Under the pieces are notes generated by a model. It searched no databases and was not told the origin of the DNA. It worked only from the letters and a program-made list of their open reading frames with translations. The position numbers and the translations under genes are program-made. Positions 36,851 through 44,508 of a stretch of 64,000 nt of DNA are shown here, one piece after another (position 1 is the stretch's first letter; the number at the start of each line of letters is the position of its first letter). The stretch lies in the NCBI GenBank assembly GCA_020851795.1, contig JADZCA010000035.1, forward strand, positions 62,001 to 126,000, read 5' to 3'. The DNA is from Planctomycetota bacterium (GTDB lineage: Bacteria > Planctomycetota > PLA2 > JAEUHO01).

Positions 36851-37528
36851 CTACCGCCGGTCCGGTCGGCGCCGACGAGCGACCCAGCGCCACACGCGCG
36901 GGTCCCCGTACGCCGGCCCCCACGCGGCGTGGCCGACCCCGCGGAGGATCGTCAGCCGGTGCCGCCCGCCGGCCGCGCGGTGGACGGCGGCGAGCACCTG
37001 CGAATGCCGGGGCGGCAGCACGGGATCGCGAGCGCCGTGGAACGCCCAGACGGGGACGCCAGCGAGCCGCGCCGCCCGCGCGGGCCACTCCGGCCGCGGC
37101 GGCACCGACGCGCAGACGGGGACCATCGAGGCGAAGCGAGCGGGATCGGCTTCCGCGACGGCCCACGCGCCCGATCCCCCCATCGAACAGCCGGTGACGT
37201 GTACGCGCGCGGCGTTCCCGCGCAGCGCGGGGACCAGCTCGTCGAGCATCGCGAGGAGCGCGGGGACCCGGGGCCCCCATGTCGTGCCCGAGGGGCACTG
37301 AGGCGAGAGGACGACGAAGGGAAAGCGCGGCGCGTGCTCGAGCCGCCGCGGGAGCTCGCTGCGGCGCACCAGCGCCCCGAGGTCGTCCCCGCGCTCGCCG
37401 GCCCCGTGCAGGTGCAGGACGACGGGCCACCGCTTGCGGGGGTGGCCGACATGGCCGGCGGGCAGGTGGACGAGCAGCGGAAGCCGCGTCCCGTCCGCGC
37501 CGACCCAGGTGCCTCGCCGCTGCGCCAT
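36851..37528 (-). CDS. alpha/beta hydrolase (esterase/dienelactone-hydrolase type)
   Basis: 225 residues from the ATG at 37528 (MAQRRGTWVGADGTRLPLLV), with GGAGGG five bases upstream. VVLHLHGAGERGDD gives the oxyanion region, GCSMGGSGAWAVAE carries the nucleophile Ser, HGARDPVLPP the Asp and GVGHAAWGPAYGDP the His. The pattern matches the predicted peptidase/phospholipase-carboxylesterase group often seen in planctomycetes. There is no signal peptide, so it is probably cytoplasmic; the natural substrate is unknown. It is flanked on both sides by 28-bp repeat arrays. Confidence 0.85.
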   Translation of the reverse strand: MAQRRGTWVGADGTRLPLLVHLPAGHVGHPRKRWPVVLHLHGAGERGDDLGALVRRSELPRRLEHAPRFPFVVLSPQCPSGTTWGPRVPALLAMLDELVPALRGNAARVHVTGCSMGGSGAWAVAEADPARFASMVPVCASVPPRPEWPARAARLAGVPVWAFHGARDPVLPPRHSQVLAAVHRAAGGRHRLTILRGVGHAAWGPAYGDPRVWRWVARRRRPDRR

Positions 37529-37617
37529 CAAGCCCTCCGGGCCTCTTCCCTTCGCACACCCGCAGCCTCAACGCGAGGGATCGCCGCCCCCGGCTCTCGG
37601 ACGAACCCCTCGCACCT

Positions 37618-37752
37618 GCTCCGACCCCGCGCTCACCGACTTCGGGGTCGGAGCCCGCGCTCACCGACTTCGGGGTCGGAGCTGGCGCTCACCGACTTCG
37701 GGGTCGGAGCCCGCGCCCACCGACTTCGGGGTCGGACCCCGCGCTCACCGTT
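37618..37752 (+). repeat. 28-bp-period intergenic array B
   Basis: One module of five anchors: one F spacer followed by three R spacers and a hybrid spacer (GGGGTCGGACCCCGCG), ending CTCACCGTT. The opening AACGGTCACC is missing. It lies between divergent genes (hydrolase and dinB), where promoters would be expected. Confidence 0.9.
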
Positions 37753-37828
37753 CGCGAGGTCGGCGCGTCACGTCACGCCGCACCCCCGGGGGGCCGGCGG
37801 GGTCCGCGGTGCCCCGTACGATCGCGCC

Positions 37829-39025
37829 GTGGCCTCGCCGCGCACGATCCTCCACGTGGACATGGACGCGTTCTTCGCGTCCGTCGAGCAGCGCGACGAC
37901 CCCGCCCTGCGCGGCCAGCCCGTCCTCGTCGGCTTCGCCGGCCGCCGCGGCGTCGTCGCCGCCGCGTCCTACGAGGCGCGCCGCTTCGGCTGCCGCTCCG
38001 CGATGCCGATGTCGGTCGCACTCCGCCGCTGCCCCCGCGCCGTCGTCGTCCCGCCCCGCCACGCGCACTACGCCGCCGTCTCCGACCGCGTCCTCGAGAT
38101 CCTCGAGACCGCCACCCCGCTCGTCGAGCCGCTCTCGATCGACGAGGCCTTCCTCGACGTCACCGGCACCGAGCGGCTCCACGGCCCCCCCGCCGCGCTC
38201 GGCGAGCGCCTCCGCGCCCGCATCCGTGACGAGCTCGCGCTCACCGCCTCCGTCGGCGTCGCGCCGAACAAGTTCCTCGCCAAGCTCGCGAGCGACCTCC
38301 GCAAGCCCGACGCGCTCGTCGAAGTCACCCCCGAGACCGTCGACGCGATCCTCCTCCCGCTCCCCGTCGAGCGGCTCTGGGGCGTCGGCCCGAAGACCGC
38401 CGAACGCATGCACGCGCTCGGCCTCGCCACCGTCGCCGACGTCCGCGCGCGCGGCCTCGAGCGCCTGACCGCCTCGCTCGGCTCGCTGGGCGAGCACGTC
38501 CACGCGCTCGCATGGGGCCGCGACGACCGCCCCGTCGTCCCCGAGAGCGAGGCGAAGAGCATCGGCCACGAGGAGACGTTCCTCCACGACCTCGAAGACC
38601 CCGACGACGTCCGCTCGGTGCTGCTCGCGCAGACCGAGGCCGTCGCGCGCCGCGTGCGCCGCGCCGGCGTGCTCGCGCGCGCCGTCAGCGTCAAGATCCG
38701 CTTCGGCGACTTCGAGACCGTGACCCGCGCGGGCCCGCTCGCCGCCCCGACCGACGCCACCGACGAGCTCTGGCACGCCGCCCGCGGCGCCTTCGACCGC
38801 TGGGCCGACACCGGCTTCCGTCCCGTGCGCCTCGTCGGCCTCTCCGCGACGCGCTTCCTCTCGGGCCCCGTGCAGCTCGAGCTCTTCGAGGACCCCGACC
38901 ACGCGCGCCGCCGCCGCCTCGACGCCGCCGTGGACGCGCTCCAGCGCCGCTTCGGCAGCGACGCGATCCGCCGCCGCGGCGCAGCCGCTGCGCGCGAGCC
39001 GCACCCGCCCGTCCCCGACGCGTAG
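37829..39025 (+). CDS. dinB: DNA polymerase IV (Y family, translesion)
   Basis: 398 residues from a GTG at 37829 (VASPRTILHVDMDAFFASVE). Catalytic acids are D11 (HVDMDAFF) and D105/E106 (SIDEAFLD). The steric/fingers motif is AASYEARRFGCRSAMPM, and the thumb contains a helix-hairpin-helix (LWGVGPKTAERMHALGLATV). The little-finger domain is complete, and QLELF near the C-terminus is a good beta-clamp-binding motif. It performs error-prone bypass of DNA lesions. The upstream region is taken up by repeat array B, and no LexA-like box was seen. Confidence 0.95.
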   Translation: MASPRTILHVDMDAFFASVEQRDDPALRGQPVLVGFAGRRGVVAAASYEARRFGCRSAMPMSVALRRCPRAVVVPPRHAHYAAVSDRVLEILETATPLVEPLSIDEAFLDVTGTERLHGPPAALGERLRARIRDELALTASVGVAPNKFLAKLASDLRKPDALVEVTPETVDAILLPLPVERLWGVGPKTAERMHALGLATVADVRARGLERLTASLGSLGEHVHALAWGRDDRPVVPESEAKSIGHEETFLHDLEDPDDVRSVLLAQTEAVARRVRRAGVLARAVSVKIRFGDFETVTRAGPLAAPTDATDELWHAARGAFDRWADTGFRPVRLVGLSATRFLSGPVQLELFEDPDHARRRRLDAAVDALQRRFGSDAIRRRGAAAAREPHPPVPDA

Positions 39026-39409
39026 CCCGCCGCGACCGACGACGACGCGGCCCCGCGAGCGCCGCGGGACCCGCGGGCCCCGCTCGCGCCGCGTGGGGCT
39101 CGCCGATCCGGCGCGAGCACGCGTCCGACGCCACGCGCGCCGTTCCCGGCCCCTCGCCGAGGGCCCGCCGACGCAGGGCGTCGCCGCTCGAGATCGCCAC
39201 GGGCCCCGCGCGACGCGCCGGTCGGCGGCACGACGGGGCCTCGCCGACGCGACGAGGCCGCACGATCGTCGCCACGAGCCCCGCGTCCTCGGCAGAGGAC
39301 CGCCGCGGTCCGAGAGGGACGAGCGGTCGTGGGGCCCGGCGCGGGGCCCGTGGCGACGGTCGCAGCGTCCCGACATGGAGGCGGAGCGCCCGGTCGGTAC
39401 CCTCCGGGG
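39026..39409. other. noncoding gap between dinB and fprA
   Basis: 384 bases of very GC-rich sequence with overlapping shadow frames and no repeat array, hairpin or promoter that I can defend. It presumably holds the fprA promoter. Confidence 0.4.
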
Positions 39410-40807
39410 ATGAGCAATCCCGGGACCGCCGACAACCCCCTCCGCGTCGCCGTCGTGGGCTGCGGCCCGAGCGGCTTCTACGTCGCCGACGCCGTGCTCA
39501 AGACGCCGGGCCTCGTCGCGCAGGTCGACATGTTCGACCGGCTCCCGACGCCGTACGGCCTCGTGCGCTACGGCGTCGCGCCCGACCACCAGGAGGTCAA
39601 GCGCGTCACGAAGGTGTACGCGAAGACCGCGGAGCACCCGTCGGTGCGCTGGTTCGGCGGCGTCGAGTTCGGCAAGCACCTGACGATGGACGACGTCCGC
39701 GCGCACTACCACGCGGTCGCGTTCACGACGGGCGCGCAGACCGACCGCCGCCTCGACATCCCGGGCGAGGACCTCCAGGGGAGCCACCCCGCGACGCAGT
39801 TCGTCGCCTGGTACAACGGCCACCCCGACTGCCGGCACCTCTCGTTCGACCTCTCGACCGAGCGCGCGGTGGTGATCGGCGTGGGCAACGTGGCGATCGA
39901 CGTCGCGCGGATGCTGTGCCGCACGCCCGACGAGCTCGCCAAGACCGACATCGCCGACTACGCGCTCGAGGCGCTGCGCAAGAGCCGCGTGCGCGAGGTG
40001 CTGCTGGTGGGCCGCCGCGGGCCCGCGCAGGCCGCGTTCACGAACTCGGAGGTCGAGGAGGTCGGCGAGCTCGCCGACGCGGACGCGGTCGCGCGGCCCG
40101 ACGAGGTCGCGCTCGACGAGGTGACGAAGGCCGACCTCGCCGCGCACCCGGACCGCCAGACGGACCTCAAGCTGAAGTTCCTGACGAAGTACGCCGAGCC
40201 GCGGGCGCTGTCGAAGTCGAAGCGGCTCGTGTTCCGCTTCCTGCTCTCGCCGACGAAGATCCACGGGGACGCGTCGGGCCGCGTGAGCGGGGTGACGCTC
40301 GTGCGCAACGTGCTGTCGGCCGGCGCGGACGGCTCGATCAAGGCGAAGGCGACCGGGCAGACCGAGGAGGTCTCGGCCGGCCTCGTCTTCCGCTCGGTGG
40401 GCTACCGCGGCGTCGCGCTGCCGGGCGTCCCCTTCCGCGAGGACTGGGGCACGATCCCGCACGAGGCCGGCCGCGTGGTCGACCTCGCGCGCAAGGCGCC
40501 GGTGACGGGGGCCTACGTCGCGGGGTGGATCAAGCGCGGGCCGTCGGGCGTCATCGGCACGAACCGCGCGTGCGCGGTCGAGACGGTGAAGAGCCTCGCG
40601 GCCGACCTCGCCGCGGGCAAGCTGCTGGCGCCGTCGGCGCCGCGCGACGCGGTGACGGCGCTGCTCAAGGGCCGCGGCGTCTCGTGGGTGACCTTCCCCG
40701 AGTGGTCGAAGGTCGAGGCGCTCGAGGTGGCCCGCGGGGCCGCGGCCGGTCGCCCGCGCGTGAAGTTCTGCTCGCCCGAAGAGATCGTCGCCGCCGCGCG
40801 CGGCTGA
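39410..40807 (+). CDS. fprA: ferredoxin/adrenodoxin-type NADP reductase
   Basis: 465 residues from the ATG at 39410. The FAD-binding Rossmann motif is VAVVGCGPSGFYVADAVL, followed by the family signature FDRLPTPYGLVRYGVAPDHQ. The NADP-binding motif is VVIGVGNVAIDVARML, and the C-terminal FAD contact region is AGWIKRGPSGVIGTNR. This matches the adrenodoxin-reductase-like FprA of mycobacteria (about 455 residues). It moves electrons between NADPH and ferredoxin. No ferredoxin or P450 gene is adjacent. The ribosome binding site is weak. Confidence 0.94.
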   Translation: MSNPGTADNPLRVAVVGCGPSGFYVADAVLKTPGLVAQVDMFDRLPTPYGLVRYGVAPDHQEVKRVTKVYAKTAEHPSVRWFGGVEFGKHLTMDDVRAHYHAVAFTTGAQTDRRLDIPGEDLQGSHPATQFVAWYNGHPDCRHLSFDLSTERAVVIGVGNVAIDVARMLCRTPDELAKTDIADYALEALRKSRVREVLLVGRRGPAQAAFTNSEVEEVGELADADAVARPDEVALDEVTKADLAAHPDRQTDLKLKFLTKYAEPRALSKSKRLVFRFLLSPTKIHGDASGRVSGVTLVRNVLSAGADGSIKAKATGQTEEVSAGLVFRSVGYRGVALPGVPFREDWGTIPHEAGRVVDLARKAPVTGAYVAGWIKRGPSGVIGTNRACAVETVKSLAADLAAGKLLAPSAPRDAVTALLKGRGVSWVTFPEWSKVEALEVARGAAAGRPRVKFCSPEEIVAAARG

Positions 40808-40861
40808 TCTCGGCGCCCGCGGCGCCTCCACCCGCCCAGCGCCCCGCCCTCCCCGGGGCGG

Positions 40862-41353
40862 AACGGTCACGACCAGCTCCGACCCCGCGCTCACCGACCG
40901 CGGGGTCGGAGCAAGCGCTCACCGAGCGCGGGGTCGCAGCAGACGCTCACCGAGCGCGGGGTCGCAGCACACGCTTACCGTTCCCGCCGCCGCGCGCCCG
41001 TCGCCCCCCCGGCGGAACGGTCACGACCAGCTCCGACCCCGCGCTCACCGACTTCGGGGTCGGAGCAGGCGCTCACCGAGCGCGGGGTCGCAGCAAACGC
41101 TCACCGTTCCCGCCGCGCGCCCGTCGCCCCCGCGGCGGAACGGTCACGACCAGCTCCGACCCCGCGCTCACCGACCTCGGGGTCGGAGCAGGCGCTCACC
41201 GACTTCCGGGTCGGAGCAAGCGCTCACCGAGCGCGGGGTCGGACCCCGTTCTCACCGTTCGCGCCGGGGGAGAGCGAGACGCCACCGCCCGTCGGTCACC
41301 CGGCGCTCCGCTCCCGTGCGCACCGACCGCGGGGTCGGAGCAGGCGCTCGCCG
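40862..41353 (+). repeat. 28-bp-period intergenic array C (three full modules and a decayed fourth)
   Basis: Modules begin AACGGTCACGACCAGCTCCG at 40862 and recur near 41021 and 41141. Each ends CTCACCGTT (one variant CTTACCGTT). Spacers run F then R, with variants GGGGTCGCAGC. The intervening sequence (CCCGCCGCG ... CGCGGCGG) is itself an inverted repeat. A degraded module follows to 41353. It lies between fprA and nikR, both on the + strand. Confidence 0.9.
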
Positions 41354-41403
41354 CTGCGCCCGCCCGAAGCCGCGGGGTCGCTGTCGACCCCGCACGCGGT
41401 CGA

Positions 41404-41431
41404 GTGTTACGCTTGATATCGGAGTTCACAC
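41404..41431 (+). promoter_or_regulatory. probable NikR operator
   Basis: GTGTTAC-N14-TTCACAC, directly before the nikR ribosome binding site and start. The left half is exact, and the right half matches five of seven positions, for the GTGTTAC-N13/14-GTAACAC site known for NikR in non-enteric bacteria. It implies nickel-dependent autoregulation of nikR and the transporter genes behind it. Confidence 0.65.
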
Positions 41432-41432
41432 G

Positions 41433-41849
41433 ATGGCCGCCGCCTCCGCCCGGTTCAGCGTCTCGATGCCGTCGGATCTCGTCGCCGAGCTCGACGCCCT
41501 CGTGGCCGCCTCGCGCGCGCCGAGCCGATCCCATGCGCTCGCCGAGCTGGTCCGCGCGCACCTCGCCGACCGCGGCGCGCAGCGCCCCGACGCCCGCGTG
41601 ACCGGCACGGTCACGCTCGTCTACGACCACCACCGCCGCCGCGTGCAGTCGTTGCTGACCGCCATCCAGCACGACCACCCCGGCCTCGTCCTCTCGACGC
41701 TCCACGTCCACCTCGACCACGACCGCTGCCTCGAGGTCCTCGCCGTGCGCGGCCGCGCCGCCGACGTCCGTCGCATCGCCGACCGCCTCGTCGCGTGCCG
41801 CGGCGTCGAGCACGGCCGCGTCGCCCTGTCCTCCGACCCCCGCGGGTAG
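41433..41849 (+). CDS. nikR: nickel-responsive regulator NikR
   Basis: 138 residues from the ATG at 41433, with GGAG eight bases upstream. An N-terminal ribbon-helix-helix domain (ARFSVSMPSDLVAELDALVA) binds DNA. The C-terminal ACT-like domain keeps all four nickel ligands at E. coli spacing: H80 (IQHDHPG), H91 and H93 (STLHVHLDHDRC) and C99. With nickel it should repress the operon. Six bases separate its stop from the cbiM start, so nikR-cbiM-cbiQ-cbiO is one transcription unit under the operator at 41404. Confidence 0.95.
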   Translation: MAAASARFSVSMPSDLVAELDALVAASRAPSRSHALAELVRAHLADRGAQRPDARVTGTVTLVYDHHRRRVQSLLTAIQHDHPGLVLSTLHVHLDHDRCLEVLAVRGRAADVRRIADRLVACRGVEHGRVALSSDPRG

Positions 41850-41855
41850 GCCCCG

Positions 41856-42839
41856 ATGCACGTCCCCGACGGATTCCTCGACCCGACGACGGCGATCGCG
41901 TGCGGCGTCCTCGCCGCCGCGGGCGTCGCCGCCGCGCTGCGCGGGGCGCGACGCACGCTGCCGCCCGAGCGTCTCCCGCTGCTCGGCACGGCCGCCGCCT
42001 TCGTGTTCGCCGCGCAGATGCTCAACTTCCCCGTCGCGGCCGGGACCTCCGGCCACCTGCTCGGCGCGACGCTCGTCGCGATCCTGCTCGGCACGCCGGC
42101 CGCCACCGTGGTGATGACCTGCGTCGTCGTGCTGCAGTGCCTCCTCTTCCAGGACGGCGGCCTCACCGCGCTCGGCGGCAACCTCCTCACGATGGCCGTC
42201 GTCGCTCCCTCCGTCGGCGCCGCCGTCCACGCCCCGCTCGCTCGCGCGCTCGGCGGGAGCCTGCCCGCCCGCGTGGCCGCCGCGGTCGTCGCGGGCTTCG
42301 CGTCCACGCTCGCCGCCGCCGTCCTCTGCGCCGCGCTGCTCGCCTCGTCGGGCACCGTGGCATGGAGCGCCGCGCTGCCCGCGATGGCCGTCGTCCACGC
42401 GCTCGTGGGCGTGGGCGAGGGCCTCGCCACCGCGCTCGTGCTCGCAGCCGTCGCGCGGCGTCGCCCCGACCTCGTGGCGCCGACGGCGACCGAGGGCGCC
42501 CCGGGACCCGCGCCCGTCGCCTCGCTCGCCGCGCTCGGCCTCGTCGTCGCGGCAGCGCTCGTCGTGTTCGTCGCGCCGCTCGCGTGCGGGTGGCCCGACG
42601 GACTCGAGCACGTCGCGACGTCGCTCGGCTTCGAGCGCGCCGCGGCGCCTCCGCCCCTCGCGGCACCCTGGGGCGACTACGAGATCCCCGTCCTCGGCGC
42701 GGGGCCCGTGGCGGCGATCGCCGCGGGCTTGCTCGGCGCCGCGGCGGCGTTCCTCGTCGCGTGGTTCGTCGCGCGCCGCGTCGTCCCCGTCGGCGTCGCG
42801 CAGGCGTCGGCGCACGCCGCCGACGCAGGTCGGACGTGA
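41856..42839 (+). CDS. cbiM: ECF nickel transporter substrate-binding membrane component (CbiM/NikM with NikN-like C-terminus)
   Basis: 327 residues. It begins MHVPDGFL, the signature whose Met amine, His2 and later His coordinate the metal ion in CbiM/NikM. Six to seven hydrophobic helices follow, with the conserved GGNLLTMAVVAPSVG and AGTSGHLLGATLV segments. The last ~100 residues (PDGLEHVATSLGFE, DYEIPVLG, then a final helix) correspond to the separate NikN/PDGLE component, so M and N are fused here. It captures Ni(II), or less likely Co(II). NikR control favours nickel. Confidence 0.92.
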   Translation: MHVPDGFLDPTTAIACGVLAAAGVAAALRGARRTLPPERLPLLGTAAAFVFAAQMLNFPVAAGTSGHLLGATLVAILLGTPAATVVMTCVVVLQCLLFQDGGLTALGGNLLTMAVVAPSVGAAVHAPLARALGGSLPARVAAAVVAGFASTLAAAVLCAALLASSGTVAWSAALPAMAVVHALVGVGEGLATALVLAAVARRRPDLVAPTATEGAPGPAPVASLAALGLVVAAALVVFVAPLACGWPDGLEHVATSLGFERAAAPPPLAAPWGDYEIPVLGAGPVAAIAAGLLGAAAAFLVAWFVARRVVPVGVAQASAHAADAGRT

Positions 42840-42963
42840 TCGCCCGGCGCGCGTTGACGACTGCGACGGCACGCCGCGACCCGGGGCGCGTCGCCCGTGA
42901 CGCCGCCCCCGCCGCCGTGGCCCCTTCGTCCGCGCGAGCCAGCCCCGTGGGCGAGGATCGCGC

Positions 42964-43554
42964 ATGAGCGCCCGCATGCCCGGATCGTGCACGCCGCACG
43001 GGGCCGCCGCGCGCCTTCTCACGGTGCTGGCGTTCGTCGCGGTCGTCGCGTCCACGCGCACCGGCGACTGGACGCGGCTCGCCGCGCTCGCGCTCGGACT
43101 TGCGTCGGCGTGGGCGATCGCGCGGGCCTCGCTCCGTGCGGTGCTGGTGCGGCTCGCGCTCGCGCAGCCGTTCGTCGTCGGCCTCGAGCTGCTCGCGCTG
43201 TTCCAGCCTGACGGGCTGCGCGTGGCGGCGACGCTCGCCGGGAAGAGCACGCTGTGCATCCTCGCGCTCGCGGTCCTCGCGGATCGAACGCGGTTCACCG
43301 ACCTGCTCGCAGGCCTGCGTGCGTTGCGCGTGCCCGCGCTGCTCGTCACCGCGCTGGGCCTGACCGAGCGCTACCTCGCGCTCCTCGTCGGCGAGGCGCG
43401 CCGCGCGTCGCGGGCGGTGACCTCGCGGACGTTCTCGCGGCGGCGAGCGGGCGTGCGCGCTGCGTCGGCGGCGGGTGCGGCGGCGGTGTTCCTACGGGCG
43501 ACGGCGCGCGCCGAGCGCGTCGCGCTCGCGATGCGCGCGCGGGGCCTGCGATGA
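42964..43554 (+). CDS. cbiQ: ECF transporter transmembrane component CbiQ/EcfT
   Basis: 196 residues from the ATG at 42964, shorter than typical CbiQ (about 220-260), mainly at the N-terminus. The hydrophobic helices and the cytoplasmic coupling motifs are present: FTDLLAGLRALRVPALLVTA and AERVALAMRARGLR, the latter carrying the ARG-type coupling helix that touches the ATPase. A 124-bp gap separates it from cbiM. Its stop overlaps the cbiO ATG (ATGA). It links the substrate component to the ATPase. Confidence 0.85.
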   Translation: MSARMPGSCTPHGAAARLLTVLAFVAVVASTRTGDWTRLAALALGLASAWAIARASLRAVLVRLALAQPFVVGLELLALFQPDGLRVAATLAGKSTLCILALAVLADRTRFTDLLAGLRALRVPALLVTALGLTERYLALLVGEARRASRAVTSRTFSRRRAGVRAASAAGAAAVFLRATARAERVALAMRARGLR

Positions 43555-44273
43555 GCGGCGGCCCGGCGATCGTCGTCGAGCGGCTCTCGTACCGCTTCCC
43601 CGACGGGACGGCGGCACTCGACGACGTGTCGTTCACGCTGGACGAGGGCGAGCGCCTCGCACTCGTGGGGCGCAACGGCGCCGGCAAGTCCACGCTGCTG
43701 CTCCACCTCAACGGGTTGTTGCCCGCGCGGCCGCCGGCGGCCCCCTCGGTGCGCGTGTTCGGGCGGCCGGCGACGCGGGAGCACCTGCTCGAGCTGCGGC
43801 GCGACGTGGGGCTGCTGTTCCAGGACCCCGACGACCAGCTGTTCTGCGGGACCGTGGCCGACGACGTCGCGTACGGGCCGCAGCAGCAGGGCTTGTCGCG
43901 GGAGGACGTCGCGGCACGCGTCGCGGACGCGCTCGCGCAGGTAGGGCTCTCCGCGGCGGCCGACCGGGCACCGCACCGGTTGAGCGAGGGCGAGAAGCGG
44001 CGCGCGTGCCTCGCGGGCGTGCTCGCGTGCCGGCCACGCGTCCTCGCGCTCGACGAGCCGACGAGCGGCCTCGACCCGCGCGGGCGGCGGGAGCTGCTCG
44101 CGCTCCTGCGAGCGCTCCCGGCGGCGCAGGTCGTGGCGTCGCACGACCTCGCGTTCGTGCGCGACCTGTGCCCGCGCGTTCTCGTCCTCGACGCCGGGCG
44201 GGTCGTCGCCGCGGGAGCTTCCGAGGTGCTCCTGCGCGACACCGCACGCCTCGAGGCACACGGCCTCGCCTGA
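43551..44273 (+). CDS. cbiO: ECF transporter ATPase CbiO
   Basis: 240 residues, ATG overlapping the cbiQ stop. Walker A VGRNGAGKSTLL, Q-loop LLFQDPDDQLFCGTV (the DPDDQLF variant typical of CbiO/EcfA), signature RLSEGEKRRACLAG, Walker B VLALDEPTSGLD and switch His in VVASHDLAFV are all intact. It powers nickel uptake for whatever nickel enzymes the cell has; none is encoded in this window. Confidence 0.95.
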   Translation: MSGGPAIVVERLSYRFPDGTAALDDVSFTLDEGERLALVGRNGAGKSTLLLHLNGLLPARPPAAPSVRVFGRPATREHLLELRRDVGLLFQDPDDQLFCGTVADDVAYGPQQQGLSREDVAARVADALAQVGLSAAADRAPHRLSEGEKRRACLAGVLACRPRVLALDEPTSGLDPRGRRELLALLRALPAAQVVASHDLAFVRDLCPRVLVLDAGRVVAAGASEVLLRDTARLEAHGLA

Positions 44274-44300
44274 CGCCCCGGGTCGGAACCCCTCGCCCGC

Positions 44301-44351
44301 GCTCCGACCCCGCACTCACCGACCGCGGGGTCGGAGCAGGCGCTCACCGTT
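44301..44351 (+). repeat. 28-bp-period intergenic array D (single minimal module)
   Basis: The shortest copy: one F spacer (GCTCCGACCCCGCA), anchor CTCACCGA, one R spacer (CGCGGGGTCGGAGCAGGCG) and terminal CTCACCGTT. It forms one hairpin of about 13 bp between the convergent cbiO and sigma-fusion genes. Confidence 0.85.
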
Positions 44352-44483
44352 GCGACCGGGATCGCGCCGAGGACGCCCCATCGAGGAGGCCGTGCCCGCC
44401 TGTCGCGCGGGCGGACGTCACGGCGCGGCGACGGGTGCCGAGCGCGGGTCGAGTCGAGGGAGGCCTCCTGCGGCCGTCGACCG

Positions 44484-44508
44484 GGAGCCCGCCTCCGGGA
44501 CGGGCTCC
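44484..44508 (-). terminator. hairpin at the 3' end of the sigma-fusion gene
   Basis: GGAGCCCG / CGGGCTCC, a perfect 8-bp stem with a 9-base loop, begins at the stop codon of the minus-strand gene. No T-run is present. Confidence 0.4.
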
